DNA of 64,000 nucleotides from NCBI RefSeq assembly GCF_000003815.2, contig NC_049981.1, positions 24,983,875 to 25,047,874 of the forward strand, written 5' to 3'. Both the position numbers and the translations under genes were made by a program. Position 1 is the first letter of the stretch. The number at the start of each line of letters is the position of its first letter. Below the pieces are notes generated by a model. That model ran no database searches. It was not told the DNA's origin and saw nothing but the letters and a program-made list of their open reading frames with translations. Positions 25,323 to 37,611 of the stretch are shown here, in pieces. This DNA is from Branchiostoma floridae (lineage: Eukaryota > Chordata > Leptocardii > Amphioxiformes > Branchiostomatidae).

Positions 25323-25863
25323 GGCCACAGTAAGTAAATTTTATGGATGACATCAGCGCGCGCATTAATTTTCGCCTGATTTCAGAAGAAAAAAAACAAG
25401 AATTTTTTTCTTCTGCAGGGATGGTCAACATGGCGATAGAGTACCAAAATGAGCAAATATGTTGTGTTGTAGCCTGACAGTTGTCCTGGTATAAGTGGCA
25501 CTTGCGATGTACCCAGGACTTTAGTTGTAGAAAACAAACTTATTGGAGGGTTGGAAAGTGACACAAATATGGAAGCCCTGAGTGTGGTTACCAACTTTGT
25601 TGGTGATGCCAGTCTACCACTTTAGTGTCACTTTTACCACACCAGGACATGTCTTGAATACAGGAATGAATGCCTTGTTGGCTCTTGTACCATGTTTTGT
25701 CCCTTTAATTGTTGTTACAACATTCATCACAACTTCATGTTGCCTATTTGTGAAAATGTAGCCATCTTGTTTTTTTTTCACCCATCTTGTTTTTTTTTCG
25801 CCCTATCGCACTATTTTTGCAGTCTGCAGAGGATGTCATCCATAAAATTTACTTGCTGTGGCC
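25323..25863. mobile_element. 541-bp Harbinger-type MITE, TTA target duplication
   Basis: Terminal inverted repeats of about 33 bp start GGCCACAG(T/C)AAGTAAATTT on each strand and run to GATGACATC, with one mismatch by eye. TTA flanks both ends (25320-25322 and 25864-25866), matching the 3-bp TWA duplication known for PIF/Harbinger transposons. The interior has no transposase. It includes an AGAAGAAAAAAAAC...TTTTTTTCTTCT foldback near 25385-25415 and a CCATCTTGTTTTTTTTTC duplication near 25760-25800. Confidence 0.75.
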
Positions 25864-25866
25864 TTA

Positions 25867-26189
25867 GACTAAAATGTGCAAATTTCACAAATATGTATGA
25901 TAACAATATTTGAAAGATTTGACGGTACATATTATCCATTTCTTTGCGAATTCTATACGACGCATCAAAATTTATATTTTGATGGTTCAAAGAAATTTTA
26001 AAGCTGTCCTTCTAGAAGCCTTACTTGGTATTTATTCAGTAATATAGCTTTCAATTTCTCACACATAAAACACCTTGCAAGCTTAGAGTGGTCAGAATGT
26101 TCGTTCATCCAATAACTGTGAGGGGTTGCTATCGAGACACTCCCATGATCAACAATGGCGTTGAAAGAATAGTGTTAAAACATCGGTAT
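25867..26189. other. intergenic, nothing recognised
   Basis: AT-rich sequence between the Harbinger-type element and the degenerate array. No feature seen. Confidence 0.5.
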
Positions 26190-27090
26190 ATATCCCACGG
26201 ACAATCAACTTTGCAGATTGTCTCGACAATGTTCTTTCAACTTACAGTTGATTAGGACTAATACCTGCCAAAAACTATGCTTACAGAATAGTGTATAACT
26301 TTTAAATAGTCACTTTTTATGTGCATGATATTTTCCAGAAAATTATTCTATTGAATTGTCTTCACAAGTTTCTTACACCTTATGGATGCTTACAACACCT
26401 TATGGTTGTTAACAATACACTCTGGCTGTCAAAATCACTCTGACAGAATAGAGAAATACTGCAATTTCCATTCCTTCTAAATCATTTAGATAAGCAGCAC
26501 GTTTAAGCCTTAGGCTTAGCTAGCCTTAAAAAATAACCCTTGCTAAATATCTTGAATTATTTCATCTTATAGTCGATCGAGGTTGCAAATTGTACATTGC
26601 CAATGCCAACAATCATGATGACAAAATAGCGTAAACCTTTTATAAGTTAGAAACCATATGGGCGACTTTTTGTTAGGTGACTGAGATATCATCCAAAGAC
26701 TTTGCTTTCAAGTTGCATTCACAACCGTTTGTCATTTTACAACTGACTGGGGTTATCAAAAATACAATCTGGCTGACATAAATCGTGCTCACAGAAGAGT
26801 GCAAAACTTTTATCATTTATAAACCATTTAGACCAGCATCTCTCGCTATTGAATTATATATTCAACAGGCTGGTGAATTGCCTTCACAATTTTCTTTCAT
26901 CTTCCAGCTGATTAGGGCTGCCAACAATACACTCTGACTTTCACGTCATGCTCAGTAGACAGAATAAAGCGTAAAGCTAGCATTACTTAGAAACCATTTA
27001 GACAAGTAACACTACGAGAGTATGTCGTGAATGTTCTCCGGAGAATTAGCCTTCAACGGTTTCTTCGCATTTCTATAGCTGGCTGATGAC
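26190..27090. repeat. degenerate tandem array, period ~140-200 bp
   Basis: Five to six diverged units share an ordered set of words: AATTG(T/C)CTTCACAA, a TTTCTTTCA-like word, CAGCTGATTAGGGCT, AACAATACACTCTGGCTG, a GCTCACAGAATAGTGTA-like word and AGAAACCATTTAGACAAG. Unit starts lie near 26217, 26354, about 26570, 26708, 26877 and 27047. A further fragment (TTAGTTAGAAACCAT) lies near 27250. I know of no family name for it. Confidence 0.6.
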
Positions 27091-27109
27091 TGCTTAAATG
27101 ACGGTTAAA

Positions 27110-27180
27110 AAATTATAATAATAAAAAGTTTATTGCAAATTCTTGCACATGGGCTAATTGCAGGTAACATAAAAGTGTAA
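27110..27180 (-). repeat. possible LINE 3' tail fragment
   Basis: On the minus strand this reads TTAGCCCATGTGCAAGAATT then GCAATAAACTTTTTATTATT, including an AATAAA signal. The 3' end of the LINE relic at 31858 has the same layout (AGCCTATGGGCATGAACCTG then CAAATAAAGT). The body of this copy was not recognised. Confidence 0.35.
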
Positions 27181-27718
27181 AAAATATCACAAGTGTATAC
27201 TAACTGTAAAAAAAGTGTAAGCTAACTCTAGATCCTGGGTAATGTACAACTTTTGTTAGTTAGAAACCATAAAAGTAAAATGTTTCCTTGTAATGCACGG
27301 ATGTCCCATAGGGGATTGCCCCTGCCTCCACGTGTGTGAAGCGATCGATGTGTGTTGTTCCCGCTGATGGCAGAACGGATAATTGCCAAGCTGACATTGT
27401 AACGATTTGAAAACATTACATGGCCCATTACATATCTCACTGCGCCGCAGGAACCTGTGATCAATCCACCTCAGTTAGCTCTAGAGAATAACACAGAAGA
27501 TGCTAATGTACCCTCACCAAATCATTACCAAGTGTCCCCGACGTGAAATCTATAAACTTTTAACTTTAGACGATTTCATTTGGGAAAACAATCGCAGCTT
27601 ATACCTCGGGAAGACTCTGCTGAGCCGAGCTGACTGATTGGCTGAGATATTGTATACGCCACGAGCGAGCCTCTGCGTAGGAGAGTGAACAGGTGAAAAT
27701 GAAAATCTAGCTTTCTTA

Positions 27719-27855
27719 AGGTGCACTCTCACTGCACTTGCGTCAAGCTTGCGTCACTGACGAGTTCGAAAGATACTCAACGATTTCAAGAATGAACGCA
27801 ATGAACGAACTCCGCAGTGACGCAAGCTTGACGCAAGTGCAGTGAGAGTGCACCT
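27719..27855. mobile_element. 137-bp hairpin MITE with perfect 41-bp arms, TTA target duplication
   Basis: The arm 27719-27759 (starting AGGTGCACTCTCACTGCAC) is the exact reverse complement of 27815-27855, with a 55-bp loop. TTA flanks both ends (27716-27718 and 27856-27858), again a Harbinger-type duplication. Perfect arms suggest recent mobility or recent gene conversion between the arms. No coding capacity. Confidence 0.8.
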
Positions 27856-27858
27856 TTA

Positions 27859-30800
27859 GGTTTAGGCGAAAATGGATTCCTAGCTTCGGATACGGATAGA
27901 CAATTAATAGTTAATAGCACGCAATAACGAAGAAGAAAGAGACGAGGGTGCGGTCTCATGAGTATAAGCGAAAGGTAATGGATTAAAACGGAACGTTTGA
28001 CAGCCTTGAAAGTCTGCTGTTCCTCTTTGGTTATTTTACACACTGAGTTCTTTGCTACACAACTAAAAGTGATTTTATCGTTAAGTCTCTTTCAGGCTTG
28101 GGAAGGTAGCCAAAACGTTACCCCTGGCTTGTGTATCTAAGACCCCAGCTTTTATAGAGATTTACCAACCTGATGAAACTATTAACGAGAATTGTATTTC
28201 TGATATCTGAGCAGTATTTGCCACCGAGTGGGCTTAACATGTCAAAACTATGTAAGGCAAAGTAATTGCCTAGAATGGTCCAGTCGCTATATTGGCACTA
28301 AAATCTAGAATGTGGTAGTGGTTCTGTTACAAACGGATTAAGTGAAACGTAAAAAAAAATGATTGAATAAAGCTATGATGGATTAGAATGAAAGCTGCAA
28401 AACAATAGGATGAAAGCTTTAAGAGATTGGAATGGACGTTATGAAAGAATTACAGAGCAGAATAAAGAATATGTATAATATATCGTGGTAACGTATCTAG
28501 CGAAGTGTTCCCAAATGCGCGCCCTCCACTCCACCGTCTTCACTCATGGAAAGGCCACTGTTTGTTGTAATGCAATTTAAAGGTTTTAGTGTTTCTAATG
28601 GACCAGATGATCCACAGTTGACATTTTAGCGACTGCCCTTTTAAGTGCCCTTAGGGGAATACGTGACTGTTTATTTCTGATTCCTACAAACATGATGAAA
28701 CAAAATCAAGTCAACTTCAACTGTCGCAAGATTTCCAAAAGATCATTCATTTACGGATGTTTCGTCTGATCAAAATCATTTTGCCAAACACTTCAACCAA
28801 CCGTTAACTTTGGTACAAGAACGTTCATTTCACGGTAGTAAACGTCTCTAATCAGTTTCCATTGATTGTCATTTACCCCTGCCTGTGAACATAATACAAA
28901 TCGCTATTACGCGCGACAGTCAGGGTTCAAGGTCTAGTTGCTCATTAGAAAATGTCACCCTATCTTATCAAATACCAGTGTAATTTTTACAGGCTTCCGC
29001 GTATAGCTCTAGCTTGCTAGTCTAAGGCCTACGGGGGCTTTCAATATGTTATTGGTCTCATCCAAAAAGCAAGTTGGTATTCAGTCTATTTGTGGCTTTG
29101 TCTACGTAGTAGCTCTCTGCTGTCGAGATAATCGTTTGCACCCGGTAGGATTTTCACGAGGATTTTTGCCCAGCGGGAGTTAAATTGTTCGTGGTGGCCA
29201 CGAACATGAATACCAGGTTAAAAAGCAAGTTCACATCAAACCTTTTGACAATGTCTTTATAGATTTTATGGCACGACGAACGCAAGGATAGACGACCCAC
29301 ACAGCAGCGAGTTGCTGACTTGTGCTTTTTTAACTCCTTACCTACTGAACATCAAAACTACGCCTGCAAAGTGATGATCACACTGATTGATTTTTCTAAA
29401 TAATCATAAACAGCTTTATACTTAACATTCATACATCGGAGCATACCCGACATGAGCTTGGCCCCTTGTTGCTGAGTGAGTCCAAAAACTTTATTGAACG
29501 CCTCTTGTATGTTTGCCCTATTCACGTTCTTTCATTAGATTTCGAGGCATGTTTAACTCTAATTCGTTCCATCTACGCAATACGGAGTCACAAGTGGACT
29601 ATCCTTGACCCAGTTGCAATCGCGGGGGTCATGAATGTCAAAAAAGAGGATACGCACGCCATGCAGTAATATCTACTCTTGGGGTGCGTCCCAATTGCAT
29701 ATACTTAAAGGAAGGTCAAAGGGGGAAATCTGAATTACCTTAGTACATGCACGACGTCAGTAACCTGGTCACCTCTGCAGGAAAACAGAATGTGAATTTA
29801 CATGGCACGACCTCGAACATCGCTCGGGGTTGCTGTCAGTCTATTCCGTTGGGTGGTTGTTTTAACCGCAACGTACGTAACATTTTGAACAGAACCGTAT
29901 CCTACTTCATTGAAACAACCAACTACACGTAGCTTTGAGATTGTATTTCACATAATCATAGTAATCACTAGTCACATGATTTTTTATGATTTATGACTGA
30001 GATCAGACAGCCGCCTATTTTCTTTGTATGTTGATCACGTTCCGAAACACATTAATTTTACAGCATTTACTAAAACGATACCCCCTTTAGATACGAGCAT
30101 TTCCTAATATGTAAATCATTGTGGGTGTAAAGTTATCTGTATCAAATATCCTCAAATGGTAGATGAAGTTTCACAAATATATTTAGCTTTTCAAGCAGTC
30201 ATTTTTGTACTATCAAATACATTTCCTGGATGTTTACCATCACTATATGTCGGTTATTGCATCAAACAACAACGCTGCAGCAGATACAGTCTAGCTGCTA
30301 CGGACCATTACGTGATGTTTTTCTTCTTTGTACCCATCACTAGACTCTCCAGACTCGCTCCACAATGCCATCTTTGAAAGGGAAATCTTGTCATTCATAT
30401 TCACATGGCTTATAGGGAGAAAGTAATTTACGTCAAAATAATCTCTCCAACCTTTCCACTTGTCGTCAGTGACCAATTTCGCTTGCCGGGATTCTCTCGG
30501 CGTCCCGTCCAGAAGCGTCATCCATCATGTCGTGATGGGCTTTCATCAGCCACCAGCCCGAGCGGATGTCGCACGATCAGGCCTGGCCGCACAGGGATTA
30601 TTTCACGTTTGATCAATATACTTTTCCTACCATCTTCTCAGAGGTTTCCACGATTGGGTCATGTATATAGCTATAGTATCATACCACCAAGCGTGATATG
30701 CTATTTTAGGGGGCCATGAATATCAACTGTAGCGATGGAAAACGACAAAAGAAATTTGAAAACCAACGCATCAACGGAGGAGGCAAACGATTGCCAAGTC

Positions 30801-31857
30801 TGCACCATAGGCGTTCATTGACTGCGAGGTATCCTGGCTATAATAGGACACAAGGTCCATAATCCTTGCAGACTGATGGCGCCTTAAATCACAATACTAA
30901 AGGATCTATCTCTAAGTGAATAAGTTTCACCGTGCAGCTACGTATCGTATAGCTTATTGGCCACGAAGTAAGAATTTCATAAACAATCGAGCCAATAGTG
31001 TATGCACCTGTCATATTTTCAGAACCTTCACATGACTTAGCTCCTTACCACTCCCTAACCAAGGTAGGCGCTGGGCTGGGAGTAGCTTGGAGTCCGTGTT
31101 GGTTTAAGCACAGATGATCCACCTTCGTCTCAACTAATAACTTATCATGGTCTGGTAAAGTTCAAGTTCGGGAAAAATATGCAACAATGGCTTTAGACTG
31201 ACATTCAGAGAAATATCTTAGAAGAATAAGACACAATGGGCTTTTCAAGAAGACAAAGTTACCCTGTGTAAGCCTTTTTATGGTATAATTTAAGCATTCA
31301 AGTACATCAATGGGAGAAGTTTGGCACGTCCATGATATTACAATGAACATTTAGTGTTATGGTCGCGCTGCTCCAGTCATCGTTGGCCTATTACAAGCAA
31401 CTGATCATGAAATACGGGTTTCAGGGGCACGCTTCTCTTCACTAATTGCTTAGTGGAGAATTCTTTGATTGTCCAGAGCAGCTGATCCCAATTAAGATGC
31501 ACATTTTTTTCTTCTAAATGAACTTAAAGATGTGCTTCTTCATTTCCTACCTTTCAGCGAATGCTCCTGTCTGGGATGTCTGCCAAAATGTTTGAACGTC
31601 GTTTGTAGGAGTCATGCAGAAGCTGTCACAATCGCTGGACAATTCTTTGAAGAATGAGCTTCACCGAGGTATGAATCTACTACAACGTTATAAGTCACAC
31701 TGTAGTTGAATTTTGTACGAAGCATTCAAGCATGCCTCGCTACGCTGTCCCTCAACAATCTTATCCGTCTCAGGACAACAGGATTTTGTTCACGTCATCC
31801 AAAACTGTCACAAAAATACCAGAGACCTCGCTATACTGCTGTGAACCCATCGCAAAT
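27859..31857. other. gene-poor stretch
   Basis: No exon, RNA gene or delimited repeat supported on either strand. Short overlapping open frames here lack recognisable domains. Confidence 0.5.
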
Positions 31858-32720
31858 TAGAAACTTTATTTGCAGGTTCATGCCCATAGGCTAATTTCAA
31901 GTACATGGTAGGAACAAAGATAGGGGATATGCATGTAACAATGAACAGTGACAAACATTATTTTACAAAATGACTACTCAAATACTCGCTATATTGGCTA
32001 TATCTGACAAAAAGCCCCACTTTTTTTACAATTTATGCATGGGTTTTGTGATTTAAAAGCAAAGTGGCTTTTGTGATTTTTGTAATTTTGATTTCCTTAA
32101 ACAGTGTGGTTCTTTTCGGTGTGGTTAAATGAACACTTGGAAATTGAATGTGCTTCTTCTTCCACTGCTTTAGATTCGCAGTATTTACAAATTCTTGCGC
32201 ACACTGGCAATCTCTTATACCACCCTCTTTTTTGTTTTGAGGCGGTGAGCGCTAATTCTAACTTTAATAATTGCAGTGCGCAGCTCGAAATCATTAAACT
32301 CTAGGCATTTCTCTCTAGCGTATACAGTTTTACACGTTTTATAGAATCTCAGCATACCAGTATCGATACTAAGGTTATAAAGAAACGTCTGGATATACAT
32401 ATCGGAAATTCTTGTCCTTATCAGGCTACACACACATAGTCAGGGTCACATAGTGAGCTATCTGTGTACCATAGATATGAGTATCCACTATCGTAAAGGA
32501 TTTCTTTAACACGCTGTAACAATGTTCTCCGACGAGTCGACGACCATTTGTCGACGAACAAAGTTCTGCTGTACCAAAAATGAGTCTATTTTTAATGGAT
32601 GCGTAGCAAAGTTCATTTGTGTCAAACGTAGCCAATACTTTACAAGATGGACGGATATCTCTATTGACAGTGACCGTGCCCCCACCTTTACTTCGTGATT
32701 TAGTACGGTAAGGCCCACTT
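31858..32720 (-). mobile_element. decayed LINE (non-LTR retrotransposon) 3' end
   Basis: On the minus strand, 32720-32105 encodes the post-reverse-transcriptase C-terminal region of a non-LTR retrotransposon in three broken frames. About 250 bases of 3' sequence follow, ending in CAAATAAAGT near 31860. The reverse transcriptase and any endonuclease domain are missing, so this looks like a 5'-truncated insertion. A similar 3' tail occurs near 27110-27180. The clade cannot be set from the C-terminus alone. Confidence 0.65.
32105..32720 (-). pseudogene. LINE ORF2-type C-terminal fragment, frameshifted
   Basis: Three frames follow each other on the minus strand. Near 32718-32580 is VHLVKYWLRL, a block common after the RT domain in some animal LINEs. 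Near 32433-32215 is SDMYIQTF, LRFYKTCKTVYAREKCL and KVRISAHRLKTKK. Near 32235-32110 is ARICKYC, then a His and a later Cys (CKYC-H-KC), a zinc-binding-like cluster typical of the extreme C-terminus. At least two frame changes separate the blocks, so no functional protein is made. Confidence 0.65.
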
Positions 32721-35700
32721 AGAAACCATCAGATCGACAATATTTTAGACTTAGCTTTTTCAACTGAGAAATCATACGTGACAACTATCCACTGGTTGAT
32801 AGAATGAGGAATATTATTATCTCGAATGTCTCCAGACTTTCTATAGAAGGGAGGGACAAATTCATTCGCTGTATTATTACAGTACAGATAGTTTTCACAC
32901 AGTACCGTATCTCGTTCTTCGGAGAAAAAGTTTTAGCTAGCAGCAGCTAGCCAGCTATCGCTTTTTCCTTTGTCGGCAAAGTTGACATATGCCTGAACTT
33001 TCCCGACCTTCTGCTGCGGAGCTCTCTCAAACGTATTGGACCTGATGGACACTGATAGGGCTAAGCTCTTCCCGTCCACGTCTGATTATCGATTGGGTTT
33101 GAAAGTAATCTTGTTTGGCCAGCGTCCAGGAAGAGACGATAATGTTGTTTAAAACTCCAATATGTTTCAGGTAAAATTTATGACGGAAAACTTGGCTTTT
33201 GACAATGTGTCCTCTTCCAGGGACCCGCGAACGTCGACCAAGTTGCTAATTATGAAAAAAATCGTCCGAGGTCCACGTAATCGCCAGGACGTCGGTCGTT
33301 TCTTCGACCGAAAATACCCATTTAGAGCTCGCCAACACAGCGGCCGAGCCAAATTCTTGATTTGTGACGGGGGCTTTACCACACAATTCCTCGAGCTTCT
33401 ATGGCCATTCATATTCTGCCCGTGCGCTCCATTAATCGTTTAGACATTCCCACGACATTAACATTGACGGAACTATTGCCTTGTTTCTGAGGAACATTTT
33501 GTCTTACCTGGTCCTCGTGCACGAGGTAATAGGAGGTTCGTTATCATAGACGTATTCCCTGGCGGTCGCCCGAGCCTCGCTCAATGTGACATGGACATAC
33601 GCGCGATCCTCTGTCGATCGGCCGACCTTTTTAAAATAGCGATCAAGAAGTACGGTCTAAGATCGTCGACAATGTGACAGGGGTATAACCTAGTTGAAAG
33701 ACCATTTGTTACGCCTAGGTGGAATGAAAATAGTCATGTAACGTGCCTTCCCTAGAACACAACGTCAGGCCAAGAGGCCTCGAGGACTCTCGATCTAGTG
33801 TCCGCTAGTCTAACCGCTCGGACAGATGGGGTTCTAAGGCTTAGGTCCCATTTCCAAACTGGGATGTTTACGAAAAATAAGTGTTTAACAAGGAATATAC
33901 ACAAATCATGCCCATGACTGATTTTGTTTACGTTCTGTGTGTCTATTGCCTTTATATCATATTTTTCGTCTCTGAAAGCTACCCGGCCGGGTCTCGGGTT
34001 AGGAATGGGGACCTAAGAATAAGCCGGGTTCTAGATTTAGAGCCTGTTTGGCATGGGCAAGGTAGCATTTGTCACGCGGCAATGTAGTGATTATCTTACC
34101 AATTTCCTATTGCCCTAGATTTGAAGTTGGATCGGGAATGTGATGTAAGGGCGCACTCATCGTGACTTGTGAATGGCTTGAATGTGCGTATTTACGTTAA
34201 TTCAGACGACGAATGTTCTTTCTATGTACTCTCCTTTAGTAGTATTATAATAACCATGGTCAAAATTGACCGAAGGAGGCCGGCCATATGTATGGTAAAC
34301 CTAGGTTCCGATCACATTCACCGTGCGATTATCTTACGAATTACAAACATCATTGTTGGACAAAGTCGTGCTTGTGTCCGGTAGAATTAGTCAGCCTTAA
34401 GCTTGCGGTTGGTTCTGTCACAGCCTGCTTGAAAATTATACGTCAAAATCGTGTTCACGACACTTGTAAGACCTTCGTTACATGTCAAGTCGATATGTAA
34501 TGCTCCCTGCACGGTCGCTATTACCGGTGAGGCGAACGGTCAATTTGAAGACGATAACAAATCTTTGCCCGACATGACTCATCCAATGGATATGAGCAAT
34601 GAGACCTAGAGGTGATCATGTCCTGTGGGTTTTTCTGGCTGACATCCAAACCCTTCCCCTGAAGGGTGTTTTAGGACACGGTACAAACAGGGCACTATTT
34701 GCAAAGGTCGTGAACAACACCTTGCGGCAGTAACAAGCAATCTACATCTAGATCTCTCCCTCCGGGAGGTAATTGGTTATAACTAGGAGAACAGATGTGT
34801 CCTTTCTACATACATCATGCACATAGAGAAGGCACGAATATCAAAGGAGGAAGTCTGACCCACTTCCTGCAGACGGAAGTGTATTAATCAGGTAAGCAAC
34901 ATGTACCTCAGCTGGATGGCCGTGATATTATTCACGGAAATATGTATTGCGATTATAAACGTAGGTCACAAGCTGAGACACTCACGAACAAACAAACGTG
35001 ACAAAGAGACCGATGTAGCTGAAAGTAAAAGACACTACTATCTGTGACGGTCTTAGCAAGATTCATAACACACCTTTGCGAATACCTACGTGCGTAAAAC
35101 ATATTTTTCTTCATTCGGCGTAGGACCAACACGTTTAGTGTAGTTGTTTTAACACAGCGTCTAATCTTCCTTTTTTTACTTTGGCTTAGTTGTACGTGTC
35201 GTGACTATTCCAGCTCTACGGCCTGCTGAAAAAAGCCATTTGGCACCGAATTTGTATTGGTTATGGGATTAGGCAGCAAAAAGAAGGTTCCTAATGTAGT
35301 GGCAGTATGCCCTATTTGGTCATTGCACACGGGCATTGATAGGAACACGGCAATGCCAATGTTATTGATGACTACAGTCAAGACGCTCCCCCATTCCCAC
35401 TTATACTCTACTCTAGTCCTCAACGAATTCGTAAATCTTCCCTTACAAAAGCCGACCAACGCTTTGTCAGAAACTGACGGTAACAGATACTGTGATATCA
35501 AGTCCAGCGCTTCGAAAGTTGTTACGGGGCCCCAAGCAAGTGTCATAACTCTTTGAAAAACGTGCTTCGAGTTATTTCTGCTTCGGCCTTGACTGCACAT
35601 GTCACAACGGAGTTGTTCAAGGACACTTTTGCAATCTAGTGTGATTACACGACTTCTGGGGTTTTACAAAAATAGAACGACTGCATTACTTGTACGGGGC

Positions 35701-36554
35701 AACCTTCATTGCGGGTGGAACAACGTTAAATCTCTTGATACCTCATCTTCATTTTAGAATGTTGGTGGATGGAGTGGTAAGTAAATCCTCGGTCCGCATG
35801 TGACACCTGTGCCGCGCAATTTACGAAACAAGCATGGAGACGAGTTATGAGGTGCCACGTGATGAATGAATGCATCCCAGAGACGATAGCGCATGGCAGG
35901 CCCGCTCTAGAATCCCAGGAACTACAAAACATTCCTAGCCTGGTAATTGGAGCCTCAATCAGATAGGAGACGTTTACAAGTGGCGCTGTGACAGTGCAAT
36001 CACTCTTTTCCTCATAATCTTCCACTTTGGATGAGTGTTAGACAAGCAGCTAGGGTAAATTGTGTCCGTTGTCTGTATGAATCAGCACTTATGGTTCCCT
36101 CAGCGTGAAAGCTTCATTATTTACACGACTTTCTGCACTTCAGGCGCCAATTCATAATCGACATTCATGTTAAACTGACACTTCGTGGAAGGCACAGCAC
36201 CGTTGATGACGTTAAAAAAGCAATAAATAACTTGCAACAGTCAACATTTTTTTTTCCAAGATAATAGGCTTATCGACAAGAAGGAAGCGTGTTTGGGGAG
36301 GCTTAGTTGTAAGCTATAAATCTACCTACATTTCTGCACGGATTGCGAAGACATGTGTTCCAGCTCATTAATTGCAACATAGATACAGATTCATGTATAT
36401 CTTATATGCAAGTTAACAATGTGACGCCGTTTCCAATCCTTGTAATCTGCCCTAAGCTACATTTCCGTCGTAATGCAGTTTTCTTTTAAATTTATATTAA
36501 TTAGCTCATCTGTGTCGCAATGGGTGCTGTAACCACCTTGCTAAATCGCCTAAA
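32721..36554. other. gene-poor stretch
   Basis: No gene supported. Near 33770-33850 the minus strand has a tRNA Ser/Leu-like D-arm segment (listed separately). Open frames of 99-131 codons around 35.2-35.6 kb lie on opposite strands of the same DNA and show no recognisable domain. Confidence 0.5.
33770..33850 (-). repeat. tRNA-like fragment (Ser/Leu D-arm type)
   Basis: The minus strand reads CTGTCCGAGCGGTTAGACTA, close to the 5' third of class II tRNAs (GNCCGAGNGGTTAAGGC). No matching T-arm (GGTTCGAATCC) follows at the right distance, so this is a tRNA-derived relic or SINE head at best. Confidence 0.25.
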
Positions 36555-36654
36555 NNNNNNNNNNNNNNNNNNNNNNNNNNNNNNNNNNNNNNNNNNNNNN
36601 NNNNNNNNNNNNNNNNNNNNNNNNNNNNNNNNNNNNNNNNNNNNNNNNNNNNNN
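36555..36654. other. assembly gap, 100 N
   Basis: Exactly 100 N, the usual placeholder for a gap of unknown size. It abuts the first copy of the perfect 957-bp duplication. Confidence 0.99.
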
Positions 36655-37611
36655 TACTAAAAAGATGTTTTGGTAAACATAACGCCATTGATGTCTAAGC
36701 ATACACACTTTGAAGGCTATATGACTATGGTCAGGGGGGGGGGGGCGTGGGGAGGGGGGCAAATCATGCATTTTATCAACATTATATAATCATTTCAAAA
36801 GTTGCGAATTCCGATTTTTTTCTATATCATTGGGTCAAGGGTACGCACTTTACTGGGGAAAATGCAATTTGTTGACTTTCTTTGCTTTTAGTTTTTGTAG
36901 GAGGGGCCATATTAACGGTGCACACCCCAGTTTATTTGGGGTCTCAAATCGAGGCTGCGCACCCCCAAGTCGAGAGGCCGTCTCTTCAAGAAAATAGATC
37001 TAAAGCAGAAAAGCCGTATATGGGAATGACGGATATCACTCCAGCTTTAAGAACAGCCGGGTTTCAGTTTCTTCACTCTGTCCACTTTTCATAATTTTGG
37101 GGGGAGAAAAGTTTTTTTCACGCAAAAAAGTATGCACAAAAAGGGGAATTTTGACGTGGAAATAAACCCATCACCTATAGTTTAGTCATGAAAATGACTG
37201 ATATTGTCGGAAAGAGAATACACCTAAGATTAATCAGGCAAAAAATAAAGAAAATCGTAACACTGAGATTTTTACAATAACCCGACGCGCGAGGCATACC
37301 AACACGGCTCACAGACCGCATATGGACGGGAAATCTGGGTCAACGGCGACTCACTTCCAACGCGTAGAAATACAAGGAAGTGACCCTCGGGCCCAAAACC
37401 AATTTGCACCAAAAGCACATCACTTCTTACGCTTTTTAGCCATGCCAGTATTAAATGCCACTTTGCAGCAGATTATGAGAAATTTGAACTCAAACACGGA
37501 CCCTCGAGACCCTTCCGTCACATTTTTGTCGCGCACTATCTCGGACCCCTGTCGCGGAAGAATTGGTGTGTGCACCGTTAATTAACACAAATTATAATTA
37601 ATATAGAGTAT
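36655..37611. repeat. perfect 957-bp direct duplication, copy 1
   Basis: Identical, base for base as far as I can read, to 38455-39411, at an offset of exactly 1800. It starts at the N gap and diverges after 37611. It includes a G-run block (TCAGGGGGGGGGGGGCGTGG) near 36732 that could form a G-quadruplex. The 70- and 87-codon open frames in it show no recognisable domain. Confidence 0.95.

Noticed and set aside
33520-33540. Palindrome CCTCGTGCACGAGG as a possible regulatory site
   Set aside because: A single short palindrome with no gene nearby; expected by chance in a window of this size.
35205-35600. 131-codon minus-strand frame overlapping a 99-codon plus-strand frame
   Set aside because: Neither has recognisable motifs; overlap on opposite strands suggests chance openness.
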